32,548 bases of DNA, taken from assembly GCA_029239545.1 (NCBI GenBank), contig JARBUQ010000003.1, positions 1 through 32,548 of the forward strand. Direction: 5' to 3'. The stretch is from Paenibacillus sp. GTDB lineage: Bacteria; Bacillota; Bacilli; Paenibacillales; NBRC-103111. The notes beneath the pieces were generated by a model. It searched no databases. It was not told the origin of the DNA and saw only the letters and a list, made by a program, of their open reading frames with translations. The position numbers and the translations under genes were made by a program. Shown here one piece after another: positions 18,342 through 27,132 of the stretch; position 1 is the first letter of the stretch; each line of letters starts with the position of its first letter.

Positions 18342-18390
18342 TAGCTTTGTCCTCCCAATCAATATTAAACTACATTAATAATTAATGTCA

Positions 18391-19161
18391 TTAAATAACA
18401 CGGATCCATGGTCTTTCATTGACCCATTCAATCGTAACTGGCACTTCATAAGCATTGTGCAGCAGCTCAGCACTGAGCACCTTATGCTTCTCCCCTTGGG
18501 CTAACACACGGCCTTGCTGAATAAGTGCGATATGAGTAAAGGCAGGCACGATTTCTTCGATGTGATGGGTTACATATACCATAGTCAGATTGCGTTTGCC
18601 CAGATCATTCACACTTTGAAGCAGCTGTTCCCGCTCATACAGATCCAATCCAGAACAAGGCTCGTCCAGAATAAGAATCGATGGATCTGTCATCAGCGAT
18701 CTCGCCAGCATTACTTTCTTCCGCTCTCCTTGAGAGAGAGTTCCAAGCGGCTGGTCGGCAACATGTGACAGGCGAACTTCAGCGAGCATCGCTCTAGCCT
18801 TGTCTTCAACCTCTTGCGGGATTATTTCATAAAAGCGGAGATACCCATATTCTCCCGTAGCCACTACTTCCCAGACTGGATCACGAAGTGTAAGCTTCTC
18901 AAGCAAGGATTGACTAATATAACCGATATGCTTGCGAACCTCACGCAAATCAACCGTTCCGTATAAATTATCCAATACTCGAACGGACCCGCTTGTAGGA
19001 AATAAATAACCATTAATCATTTCAAGAATCGTTGTTTTGCCCGATCCATTTTTTCCAAGCACAACCCAATGTTCCCCTTGGTTCACTTTCAATTGAACAT
19101 CCTGCAAAATGCGGCGTTCTCCACGGGTAAAATATACGTCCGTCAATTCGATAATACTCAT
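18391..19161 (-). CDS. ABC transporter ATP-binding protein (YlmA-like)
   Basis: GKNGSGKTTILEMI, LSQGERKKVMLARSL, LILDEPCSGLD. Confidence 0.9.
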   Translation of the reverse strand: MSIIELTDVYFTRGERRILQDVQLKVNQGEHWVVLGKNGSGKTTILEMINGYLFPTSGSVRVLDNLYGTVDLREVRKHIGYISQSLLEKLTLRDPVWEVVATGEYGYLRFYEIIPQEVEDKARAMLAEVRLSHVADQPLGTLSQGERKKVMLARSLMTDPSILILDEPCSGLDLYEREQLLQSVNDLGKRNLTMVYVTHHIEEIVPAFTHIALIQQGRVLAQGEKHKVLSAELLHNAYEVPVTIEWVNERPWIRVI

Positions 19162-19237
19162 AAGTCACCTTCACTTCCTGTTAGCGTTTTGCAATGTGAA
19201 TAGACTTATTGTAGCCTGATTGCCCTTACTTTTCCAT

Positions 19238-19609
19238 CTACAATTTGGTTTGCTCAATTCGCAGAAGAATGTCATCAGGAACGGGACTGTTATACAATTG
19301 TACGTGCTCAGGCTTATGTGCATAGAGCAGTTGAAACATGCTGGCTCTTCCCGAGGGGCTTGAGGAATGCATATAGATCTCTCGAGGATATCGGTCTGCC
19401 TCCAGATTCATAGCGATATGTTTGGCAACGTCCATACCTGTTGGTGAGTTCCAGCCGAGCTCGTAGTCCAAGGAAAGAATCTGCACATCACATTCATTAA
19501 GAAATAATTTACATTCCTCTGCCGTTCTTGCCAGCACGAATCCAGCGGGACAAGGTCTCATATCGTCAAGATATAAATAAATACTTGGCCTTTTGTTATG
19601 CGTTTCCAT
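19238..19609 (-). CDS. cREC-like (cyclic-phosphate processing receiver) domain protein
   Basis: YLDDMRPCPAGFVLARTAEECKLFL...ILSLDYELGWNSPTGMDVAKHI, resembles the receiver-like cREC family (recalled, not searched). Confidence 0.65.
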   Translation of the reverse strand: METHNKRPSIYLYLDDMRPCPAGFVLARTAEECKLFLNECDVQILSLDYELGWNSPTGMDVAKHIAMNLEADRYPREIYMHSSSPSGRASMFQLLYAHKPEHVQLYNSPVPDDILLRIEQTKL

Positions 19610-19654
19610 GGTTTCCCCCTAACATTAAGTAACCTCTCCAGTTTCTTTTTTAAC

Positions 19655-20494
19655 TCATTTGCTATTACCCATCCATTCCTGAAGCAGCTGCAGCTCATTC
19701 ACGTGCGACCATTGCTCAGAAGATGGGGTTTCCAGAACGATCGGCATGCTCTGCAGGAAGGGTGATGCCAATACCTGCTTGAGCGCAGCAGAGCCAATCT
19801 CACCACGTCCAATGTTGGCGTGCCGGTCCTTGTAGGATCGGGTCGGATAGACGGAGTCGTTCAGATGGATCGCCCTCAGATGCTCCCAATAACCGGTTTG
19901 AGTTCCCTTTGAGACCACCTCTTTCCAATTATGACCGTCCCACAACCCACTTGCAAATAAATGACACGTATCCAGACAAAATCCGATTTTGTGAGGTGCC
20001 GCAGACAGGCTGCGAACCTGGGTAAGCTCTTCCATCGTCATTCCCATACGTGCATGCTCCCCGGACTGATTCTCAAGTAGGATCAAAGTTTGCCCTTCCC
20101 ATAGACGAAGCACCTCATTTAAGGTTTGCACGATACGAATATATCCCTGAAGCGGTTCCGCTCCCTTGTAAATGCCGAAGTGCACGACCAGCCCGACGGA
20201 GCCGCATGCCTCAGTAATCTCTAAGTCGTTAAGCAAGGAGCGAATCACGGCCACCTGCTTTTCCTCGCCTTCTGCAGCCAAATTTGCCGGATATGCGCTA
20301 TGCGCAATGGACAGCAAATCATGCTGGCGGCACCAGACCGCACATGCTTCAGCGTCCCGATGGTCAAATGATTTGGTACTCAGGCTTCTCGGGTTTTTGG
20401 GGAAGTATTGAAAGGAGCGGCCTCCGATACGCATACAGGCTTTGGCCGCCTCCAAATATCCTTTTCGAATGCTGACATGACTACCAAAATACAA
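19655..20494 (-). CDS. nfo: Deoxyribonuclease IV (AP endonuclease family 2, Nfo-like)
   Basis: GSHVSIRKG, GLVVHFG, ILLENQSGEH, IGFCLDTCHLFASG, HLNDSVYPTRSYKDRHANIGRGEIG, VLETPS; TTG start with AAGGGGG upstream. Confidence 0.9.
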   Translation of the reverse strand: MYFGSHVSIRKGYLEAAKACMRIGGRSFQYFPKNPRSLSTKSFDHRDAEACAVWCRQHDLLSIAHSAYPANLAAEGEEKQVAVIRSLLNDLEITEACGSVGLVVHFGIYKGAEPLQGYIRIVQTLNEVLRLWEGQTLILLENQSGEHARMGMTMEELTQVRSLSAAPHKIGFCLDTCHLFASGLWDGHNWKEVVSKGTQTGYWEHLRAIHLNDSVYPTRSYKDRHANIGRGEIGSAALKQVLASPFLQSMPIVLETPSSEQWSHVNELQLLQEWMGNSK

Positions 20495-20506
20495 GATACA
20501 GCCCCC

Positions 20507-21316
20507 TTATGACTGGCAATTGGTACAATAGAATACTTTGCGGGAAGACAATTCGTCTTGCACAATCGACTGCCCACACTGCAAGCAGGGCTCACCGCCT
20601 CGATCATATACTCTGCAATGGTCATTGTATCCGCCAGTAAGCGTATCACCAGTGAATAAAGGAGACTCCATATATCCTCCGAGCCTCATTGCATCTCTGA
20701 ATATATATTGCATCCCGTTATATAACCGATTCATTTCTTCCATAGACAAATCACCGATTGTGCGAAAAGGCAAAATACCGGCCTGAAAACAGAACTCATC
20801 CGAGTAACAGTTTCCAATGCCGGCTATTAATTTCTGATCCACCAGGGCAGGCTTTAAAACTCCCCTTTTACTTTTTAATACATGAATAAACTGGTGTTCG
20901 TCCATTCCGGGAGCAAGCGGTTCCGGTCCTAACGATGCAAGACGAGTGTGTAGTTCTTTTTCATTTAACAAATGCAAATAACCGAGACGAAGCCCGATGA
21001 AATAAAGATTGCGCTCACCGAAGGATAAAATAACTTGCGAAGTACGATCAGGCTTGTCTTCTTCTGTACCGTAGAACATCCAGCCGCCCAGCATAAGATG
21101 CAGCAGCAGCGTATCTCCGCTATCCAGGTGAAAGAGCAGGTGCTTAGCCCTTCTGCTGATTGAAGTAACGGTGTGATTACGGACATAATTTGAGAATTCG
21201 ACAGCGGATATGTTAAGCGATTTTTCCCGTTCCACCTCAACTTCCGTAATCTTGCGCCCTAGCAGTTCTTTACTCAATAAATATTTGTATGTCTCCATTT
21301 CCGGTAATTCAGGCAT
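20507..21316 (-). CDS. Fpg/Nei family DNA glycosylase
   Basis: MPELPEMETYK N-terminus (catalytic Pro-Glu), LIAGIGNCYSDE H2TH region, C-terminal CLQCGQ...FYCTNCQ zinc finger. Confidence 0.92.
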   Translation of the reverse strand: MPELPEMETYKYLLSKELLGRKITEVEVEREKSLNISAVEFSNYVRNHTVTSISRRAKHLLFHLDSGDTLLLHLMLGGWMFYGTEEDKPDRTSQVILSFGERNLYFIGLRLGYLHLLNEKELHTRLASLGPEPLAPGMDEHQFIHVLKSKRGVLKPALVDQKLIAGIGNCYSDEFCFQAGILPFRTIGDLSMEEMNRLYNGMQYIFRDAMRLGGYMESPLFTGDTLTGGYNDHCRVYDRGGEPCLQCGQSIVQDELSSRKVFYCTNCQS

Positions 21317-21377
21317 GTCGTACAATCCCCCGATCCCAACACATAGTTATTACTTGTATGTCCGGTTCATCGAAGGT

Positions 21378-22187
21378 TTAAACCGCTCTCTCCCTGCCGT
21401 ACTGCTCTATCAAATTAATTAACTCCATTAAATGATTAGCAATCAGGTCCGGTACAATCCCATACTGCTGTATGAGACTATCCACATTATCCTTGGTAGT
21501 AAGTCCGGTTAAAACAAGAGCGGTTCGCAACCCGGAGGTTTGGCCAGCACCAATATCTGTAAGCAGATTATCACCTATTACCCATACTTCATCCACAGAA
21601 GGAAGTCTTCTCAAAGCAAATTGGACGATCGGCTCACAAGGCTTCCCTATTATAGTCGGTTCTACATTCGATGCCATTTGGATGGATGCAGACAGTGCGC
21701 CAGCGCCTGGAAGGAAGGTATCGTCATAGGGCAGCAGCCGATCGGGATTAGTCAGCACATATCGGGCGCCTCCCCGAATATAGGCAGCAGCCTTGTTCAG
21801 CTTCTCATAGCTGAAGCCGCGGTCAATCCCTTGAACGACAAATTCCGGGTCATCCTCTACTATGGTAAGCCCTGCTTCGAGTAACGCCGCATGCAACCCG
21901 ATCTCTCCAATCACGTAAACACGCGCACCCAGCCCCCCAGTCTCAGCAACATATTGCGCGGCTGCTTGCGAGGATGTAACGACCTCATCCGCGGATGCCG
22001 GTATGCCCATTTGCTGCAAATGCTCCGCCACAGCCAGAGCGGTTCTAGAGGAATTATTCGTTAAATACAAGTACGGAATGCCTGCGGTTCGCAAATACTC
22101 AATAAACATTGTGGCGTGAGGAATTTTCCGGTTGCCCGCGTACATCGTTCCGTCCAGATCGATTAATAAACCAAATCTATGTTGCAC
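21378..22187 (-). CDS. HAD-IIA family hydrolase (NagD-like)
   Basis: LIDLDGTMYAGN, YLTNNSSR, IIGKPCEPI, WVIGDNLLTDIGAG; GTG start at 22187 preferred (AAAGGAG upstream). Confidence 0.9.
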   Translation of the reverse strand: MQHRFGLLIDLDGTMYAGNRKIPHATMFIEYLRTAGIPYLYLTNNSSRTALAVAEHLQQMGIPASADEVVTSSQAAAQYVAETGGLGARVYVIGEIGLHAALLEAGLTIVEDDPEFVVQGIDRGFSYEKLNKAAAYIRGGARYVLTNPDRLLPYDDTFLPGAGALSASIQMASNVEPTIIGKPCEPIVQFALRRLPSVDEVWVIGDNLLTDIGAGQTSGLRTALVLTGLTTKDNVDSLIQQYGIVPDLIANHLMELINLIEQYGRERAV

Positions 22188-22243
22188 TGCACCTGCTCCT
22201 TTCAACTTATTCCATTCTTAAACGATCAGTTTACAGACAAGCG

Positions 22244-23689
22244 TTACAAAAGAGACTCCATAACGTAAGAAGGGGATTGCTTCCTTGAATTCTGTTTTCT
22301 ATTAACAAAACCTTCCAAAATCTCAGGTCTAAGTCGGTTACTTGAAGGAGAGCGCTCCGGGTTAATAGCGGAAGCTTTGCCCCTGAGCCTCGTGATTCGC
22401 TGCTGAACTTGCTCCAATACGACCTTATGCTTAGGATCATTCCGGGTTATTGTCCTGCGTCCGCGAATGATGCTCAGCGCCTGTTCCGCCATCTCTAGAG
22501 CTTCGGCTATATTCTTCTCGCGATGTTCGTAGTACATGGCAAGCTCAATACAAGGCTCTAGTAATGCTAATCCCCCTCTCCCTATTTGCTGCATGACCAG
22601 CTGCCGCCAGATAGGAACTGCTATTTCGTAGCTGTGACGGCGTTTGTAGAATGCAGCACATAACAGAGCATGCTCTGAGTTCATAACAGATGGCCTGCTC
22701 ATCAGCAATTGGATAGCCTCTACCGAGCGATGCTCCAAGCCCAGCTTATCCATCCACATCCCAAACCTGTATAACTCTTCATCTTCCAAGCTCTCAAGAG
22801 GGATAACTCCTTCCAGCAGCTTGGAGAAATGTACAGCCAGCGCTGCCAGTGTCAGAATGTCTTTCTCATTATGCTCGAAAACACCAGACAGCACAGTTGG
22901 ATTTCCTTCCGCCAAATACAGAAAATAAAGCTCAGGAGCCAACGATCCTGGGACGTCATCGATTCGGGTCAAGCCAAGCCTTGCTTTCTCTACTATGCTT
23001 AACCGGCATGAAGGAAGAGAACGGCGCCATAAGCCGCGTGAAGGATACAGAAGGTCAAAGTGCTGCGGCTCCTCCCCAGAGGAACGCAGACGGTTCATTA
23101 CAAAACGATTTTTGATAATTGGCCAATCGAAGCACTTGCCGTTATAGGTGACCAGTCTATTGCGGGTCTCCATCAATGTACGCAGATAAACAAGCATAGC
23201 GAGCTCTTCTGCAGGATTGCGGATGAAAAGCTGCTGGACAACCAGGTCACCTGCTTCGTAATATCCTAATCCGATCATAAAAGCGACATTACCCGCTCCG
23301 ACGCCTAGTCCTGTCGTCTCCGTATCCAGAAACAACAGACTCTCTGAATCCCCGGCGGCTTCCGATAATGCAGGATCAGTAGAGTTAACTATCGTACGAA
23401 AGAAACTCATTCGATGGATTAATTCTCCCACCCGGTGCAAGCCGTGGGCAAATTCATTGGAGTAACGACGTTCTCTCAACAAAAAGGCACCATGAGAATT
23501 AGTCACTAGTTGTACACCAAGTTTATCCCAGCCTGCATGCAGGGATGTCGTAAGCTCTGTAATCTTGTCAGGAGCAGCAGTATGCGATGGTAGCTGAGTC
23601 GAAACATCCGTCTCACGATTCGCCTCTGTATCCATGGACGAGGAACTGCTGCGTTTCAAACGGGACAGTCTTTCCTTCACTCCGCTCAT
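22244..23689 (-). CDS. mrfB: RNase H-like/DEDD exonuclease MrfB (YprB)
   Basis: LFLDTETTGLGVGAGNVAFMIGLGYY, LVTYNGKCFDWPIIKNRF, HNEKDILTLAALAVH; directly downstream of MrfA homologue. Confidence 0.88.
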   Translation of the reverse strand: MSGVKERLSRLKRSSSSSMDTEANRETDVSTQLPSHTAAPDKITELTTSLHAGWDKLGVQLVTNSHGAFLLRERRYSNEFAHGLHRVGELIHRMSFFRTIVNSTDPALSEAAGDSESLLFLDTETTGLGVGAGNVAFMIGLGYYEAGDLVVQQLFIRNPAEELAMLVYLRTLMETRNRLVTYNGKCFDWPIIKNRFVMNRLRSSGEEPQHFDLLYPSRGLWRRSLPSCRLSIVEKARLGLTRIDDVPGSLAPELYFLYLAEGNPTVLSGVFEHNEKDILTLAALAVHFSKLLEGVIPLESLEDEELYRFGMWMDKLGLEHRSVEAIQLLMSRPSVMNSEHALLCAAFYKRRHSYEIAVPIWRQLVMQQIGRGGLALLEPCIELAMYYEHREKNIAEALEMAEQALSIIRGRRTITRNDPKHKVVLEQVQQRITRLRGKASAINPERSPSSNRLRPEILEGFVNRKQNSRKQSPSYVMESLL

Positions 23690-23717
23690 TCCGCTGAACC
23701 TCCCGCCTTCATTCGAT

Positions 23718-25967
23718 TCAAAACTGCGATAACAGCTGTATGCTTCTTTGCTTTCCGTTGATACCTGATATTTCGGTTCCTATGCATGATGGGCAACCTT
23801 CCTTACACGCACATTTTTGTATGAGGTTCTTGGCTGCGTTTTTTACTTCATCGATTCGTTTGTATACGTCCTCGGCTAATCCTATACCGCCTGGGTAATG
23901 GTCATAAATGAAAATGGTAGGCAATTGGGTGTGGGCAGCTTTAATTTGGGAGACAACATGTATATCATTGCGATCACACATAACAAGAACAGGTACAATA
24001 TGCTTCAAAACATTGGCGATGCCCAGCAATAGCTGCTCCAGCGTTTTTATGCCGATTTCGGGATCAATCACTTTCAATTCCAACCACGCAGCACTCGTAT
24101 GTAACTCTTCTTCCGGTAAGTTGATCGGCCCTGATCCGATATTTTCGAACGTGGTTAATTTGATTTTCTTAAAAATCGTTGGGATCGCATTTACTGTGAC
24201 GTCACCATAGTTAACCGAAACCGTATCCCGTTGACTGGTTCTGTCAATCTCTAACACTTTCAGCTGGATGGCCAGATTCGCGTCCGTGTAGTACTCTACA
24301 TCCACTTCCCTTACGTATGCCTTTTTGTGGTCCCAATCCAGCTTTTCTACCTGGTACTGAACGCCTTCGTGTAAATAGATAGCTTCGTCATGCAGCAAAG
24401 TCATAGCACTGAATCTATCCATCTCCCCGATAACTTTAATGTTGGCAATGTTCGATTGGTCTATAATGACTACGTTTTCCTGGGAAGCTGACCGGAGGCT
24501 AATATTGCTTGCCGGGAAAGATTGATCGGCCCAATAAAACGTATCCCCGTTTTGATGCAGTACTTTTTCTTCAACCAAATATTCCATAATATCCGTTACG
24601 TCCAAAGGACCGAATTCCTCTTCTTTCTGAAAGGGAAGTTCATAAGCGGCACATCTTAAATGATCTACCAGGATAATAAGATTTTCCGGATTGATCCTAG
24701 CGCATTCTGGCGACCTGTCGAAAAAGTATTCCGGATTTTGCACGATATACTGGTCAATAGGAGTAGAGCTGGCAACCATAAGAATAAGAGCTTCCCCATG
24801 TCTTCGACCAGCTCTTCCTGCTTGCTGCCAAGTGCTGGCTACACTTCCTGGGTATCCTGTCATGATACAAACTTGCAGTTGTCCAATATCTACCCCTAAT
24901 TCCAGGGCATTGGTGCTTACTACTCCCAGAATTTCTCCCTCTCGGAGTCCTCTCTCGATTTCTCTGCGCTGCTTGGGGAGATAACCTCCGCGATAACCCC
25001 TTATGGATTTCGACCCAATATCATTTTTAACCAGCTCCTGTATATGGCTTAAAATAATTTCAACTCTTACGCGGCTGCGTGCAAATATAATCGTTTGGAT
25101 TTTGTTTCTTAGGAACTCTTTGGCCAGGCTATTCACTTCAACCGTAGAGCTTTTTCGTATGTTCAACGCCTTATTCACGATAGGGGGGTTATAAAAAACG
25201 AAATGTTTTCTTCCCCTGGGCGCTCCGTTATCATCTATTAACCGCATAGGGTTTCCGGTCAGCTGCTCGGCCAATTGTTTGGGGTTCGCTATGGTAGCCG
25301 ACGTGCAAATAAATAGCGGGCTGCTTCCGTAAAATTTACATATCCTTTTAAGCCTACGTACAACGTTTGCTACATGGCTGCCGAAAACTCCACGGTAAGT
25401 ATGCAGTTCGTCAATTACGATATATTTAAGGTTTTCGAATAAACTGACCCATTTGGTATGATGAGGCAATATAGCGGAATGAAGCATGTCCGGATTCGTT
25501 ATCACGATATGTCCGGCTTGCCTTACGATTTGGCGGATTGCTGGAGAAGTGTCCCCATCATACGTATAGCTTTTGATATCTATACCCATTTCATTAATGA
25601 TTTCGCTCAGCTCGCTTCGCTGATCCTGGGCCAAAGCCTTTGTCGGGAACAAGTAAAGCGCCCGGCTTGTGTCGTCAGCGGCTATAGACTGCAGCACCGG
25701 AAGGTTATAGCATAATGTCTTGCCTGAAGCAGTAGGGGTTACTGCCACAATGTTCTCACCTTTTTGGAGAGTTTCATAGGCCGTGAATTGATGTGAATAC
25801 AGCTCTGCAATTCCTCGTTTATTCAACGCTGCTTTTATTCTGGAGTCCACACTTGCGGGAATTGGTTTTGTTTTAGCCTCCTGCGGCTCTATTTCGTGCC
25901 AATTGATTATATTGGGATTAGCTCTTAATTCCTGTATCAAGTCGGATAAGGCTTTCTTTTTGATCAT
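23718..25967 (-). CDS. mrfA: DEAD/DEAH-box DNA helicase MrfA (YprA)
   Basis: TPTASGKTLCYNLP, VIDELHTYRG, helicase C QAGRAGRRHGEAL, C-terminal CACKEGCPSCIG four-Cys motif. Confidence 0.92.
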   Translation of the reverse strand: MIKKKALSDLIQELRANPNIINWHEIEPQEAKTKPIPASVDSRIKAALNKRGIAELYSHQFTAYETLQKGENIVAVTPTASGKTLCYNLPVLQSIAADDTSRALYLFPTKALAQDQRSELSEIINEMGIDIKSYTYDGDTSPAIRQIVRQAGHIVITNPDMLHSAILPHHTKWVSLFENLKYIVIDELHTYRGVFGSHVANVVRRLKRICKFYGSSPLFICTSATIANPKQLAEQLTGNPMRLIDDNGAPRGRKHFVFYNPPIVNKALNIRKSSTVEVNSLAKEFLRNKIQTIIFARSRVRVEIILSHIQELVKNDIGSKSIRGYRGGYLPKQRREIERGLREGEILGVVSTNALELGVDIGQLQVCIMTGYPGSVASTWQQAGRAGRRHGEALILMVASSTPIDQYIVQNPEYFFDRSPECARINPENLIILVDHLRCAAYELPFQKEEEFGPLDVTDIMEYLVEEKVLHQNGDTFYWADQSFPASNISLRSASQENVVIIDQSNIANIKVIGEMDRFSAMTLLHDEAIYLHEGVQYQVEKLDWDHKKAYVREVDVEYYTDANLAIQLKVLEIDRTSQRDTVSVNYGDVTVNAIPTIFKKIKLTTFENIGSGPINLPEEELHTSAAWLELKVIDPEIGIKTLEQLLLGIANVLKHIVPVLVMCDRNDIHVVSQIKAAHTQLPTIFIYDHYPGGIGLAEDVYKRIDEVKNAAKNLIQKCACKEGCPSCIGTEISGINGKQRSIQLLSQF

Positions 25968-25999
25968 GTAACTTTCACCTCGTATAAGTAACAGTTTAG

Positions 26000-26013
26000 C
26001 GAATATCTGTTCG
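26000..26013. promoter_or_regulatory. LexA-like (SOS) operator upstream of mrfA
   Basis: Minus strand CGAACAGATATTCG: 13/14 match to the Bacillus consensus CGAACRNRYGTTCG; extended palindrome AGCGAA-N6-TTCGCT (25998-26015), 33 nt upstream of mrfA ATG. Confidence 0.65.
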
Positions 26014-26014
26014 C

Positions 26015-26042
26015 TTGGCTAGTCAAAAGATAAAGTTAAAAT
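26015..26042 (+). promoter_or_regulatory. Putative sigma-A promoter firing rightward, divergent from mrfA
   Basis: TTGGCT - 16 nt - TAAAAT, directly abutting the LexA-like box. Confidence 0.4.
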
Positions 26043-26049
26043 GCTAAAT

Positions 26050-26124
26050 AACCTATCCCACCTGCGAAGCTCGCTCTCCCCCGAAAGAGAGGTGACTGCG
26101 TCGTGATGAGATAGGTTGTTTTTT
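26050..26124 (+). ncRNA. Putative ~75-nt structured small RNA ending in a U6 terminator (or bidirectional terminator)
   Basis: 8-bp closing stem AACCTATC/GATAGGTT then GTTTTTTG; inner stem CACCT/AGGTG enclosing GCGA-AGC-TCGC and CTCT...AGAG hairpins; no plus-strand gene upstream. Confidence 0.4.
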
Positions 26125-26187
26125 GTCGATTCCTGCGCTTTCCCGGGAAAGTATGGATGATGGTTTCCGGGTTATGCCGCGCCCATC

Positions 26188-26349
26188 CTATAAATCTGAA
26201 GCATCATCGTAATCATAGCGGATGCCGTCTTCAAGCAACGCTCGACCCTGTGCGTCATGAGCAGCTTGCTCTGAGGCGGTTAATTGCTGAAGCACCTCTT
26301 TCACCGTACTGGTTGCTCCTTCAGCGGTTTTGGATTGTTCCTTGTCCAT
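26188..26349 (-). CDS. Small acidic protein, 53 aa, absent from the ORF track (below its length cutoff)
   Basis: ATG preceded by GAGGAGG (minus strand GTTGAGGAGGATGGCATAAATG); MDKEQSKTAEGATSTVKEVLQQLTASEQAAHDAQGRALLEDGIRYDYDDASDL*. Confidence 0.72.
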   Translation of the reverse strand: MDKEQSKTAEGATSTVKEVLQQLTASEQAAHDAQGRALLEDGIRYDYDDASDL

Positions 26350-26609
26350 TTATGCCATCCTCCTCAACTTTTATGAACCAAAGCACTTAGTAAGCATTAG
26401 CTGGCATGCAGCAATTAATTTGTCCCATTTCCATAGTTTGTATTCGAATCATGCCTAACACATAACCCTAGAGACAAAAACTTTTGGGACTGACATGCTC
26501 CGCAAATTTTGCCTCAAGGGTTTGTCAGTTTCAATCACTTGCGAAATATAGTACAATAAAAGAATATGCAGTAGTCAGAACATCATTCTTGTGTCAGAGG
26601 TGAACGATC

Positions 26610-27056
26610 GTGCTCGAGAATTTATACAAACAAATTGTTATGGACCATTATAAGAAACCACATAACAAAGGCAAGCTGACAGAGGAAGGCTCACTCCAGC
26701 TCCCCTACAAAAACCCAACTTGCGGCGATGTTATGGTGTTATACATGAATGTGGACGAGAACAACAAGATCAAGGATATCAAGTTCGAGGGCGAAGGCTG
26801 TTCCATCAGTATGGCGTCGTGCTCCATGATGACGGATTTGGTGAAAGGCAAGTCTGTTGAAGAAGCCAAGCATACGATTGCCGTGTTTAATAATATGATT
26901 AAGCTTGGTGAGCTTCCAGAGGATGAAGAAGAGCTTGGAGACGCGCTTGCTCTCTCCGGTGTGCACAAGCTGCGTGCTCGTCACAACTGCTCCTTGTTAG
27001 GCTGGAATGGACTTGAGAAGGCGCTTCAGCAAAATGAGAAACAACAGACGAAGTAA
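26610..27056 (+). CDS. sufU: SUF-system Fe-S cluster assembly/sulfur-transfer protein SufU
   Basis: MLENLYKQIVMDHYKKPHNKG, NPTCGD, GCSISMASCSMM, ARHNCSLLGWNGL; GTG start with AGAGGTG upstream. Confidence 0.9.
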   Translation: MLENLYKQIVMDHYKKPHNKGKLTEEGSLQLPYKNPTCGDVMVLYMNVDENNKIKDIKFEGEGCSISMASCSMMTDLVKGKSVEEAKHTIAVFNNMIKLGELPEDEEELGDALALSGVHKLRARHNCSLLGWNGLEKALQQNEKQQTK

Positions 27057-27072
27057 CGCAACTCAATAAATC

Positions 27073-27114
27073 AAAACCTCCTGACCTTGAAACCACTCAA
27101 GGAGGAGGTTTTTT
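27073..27114. terminator. Bidirectional terminator between sufU and the convergent lrgB-like gene
   Basis: AAAACCTCCTGACCTTGAAACCACTCAAGGAGGAGGTTTTTT. Confidence 0.85.
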
Positions 27115-27132
27115 GTTCCGATCATTCGTGGT

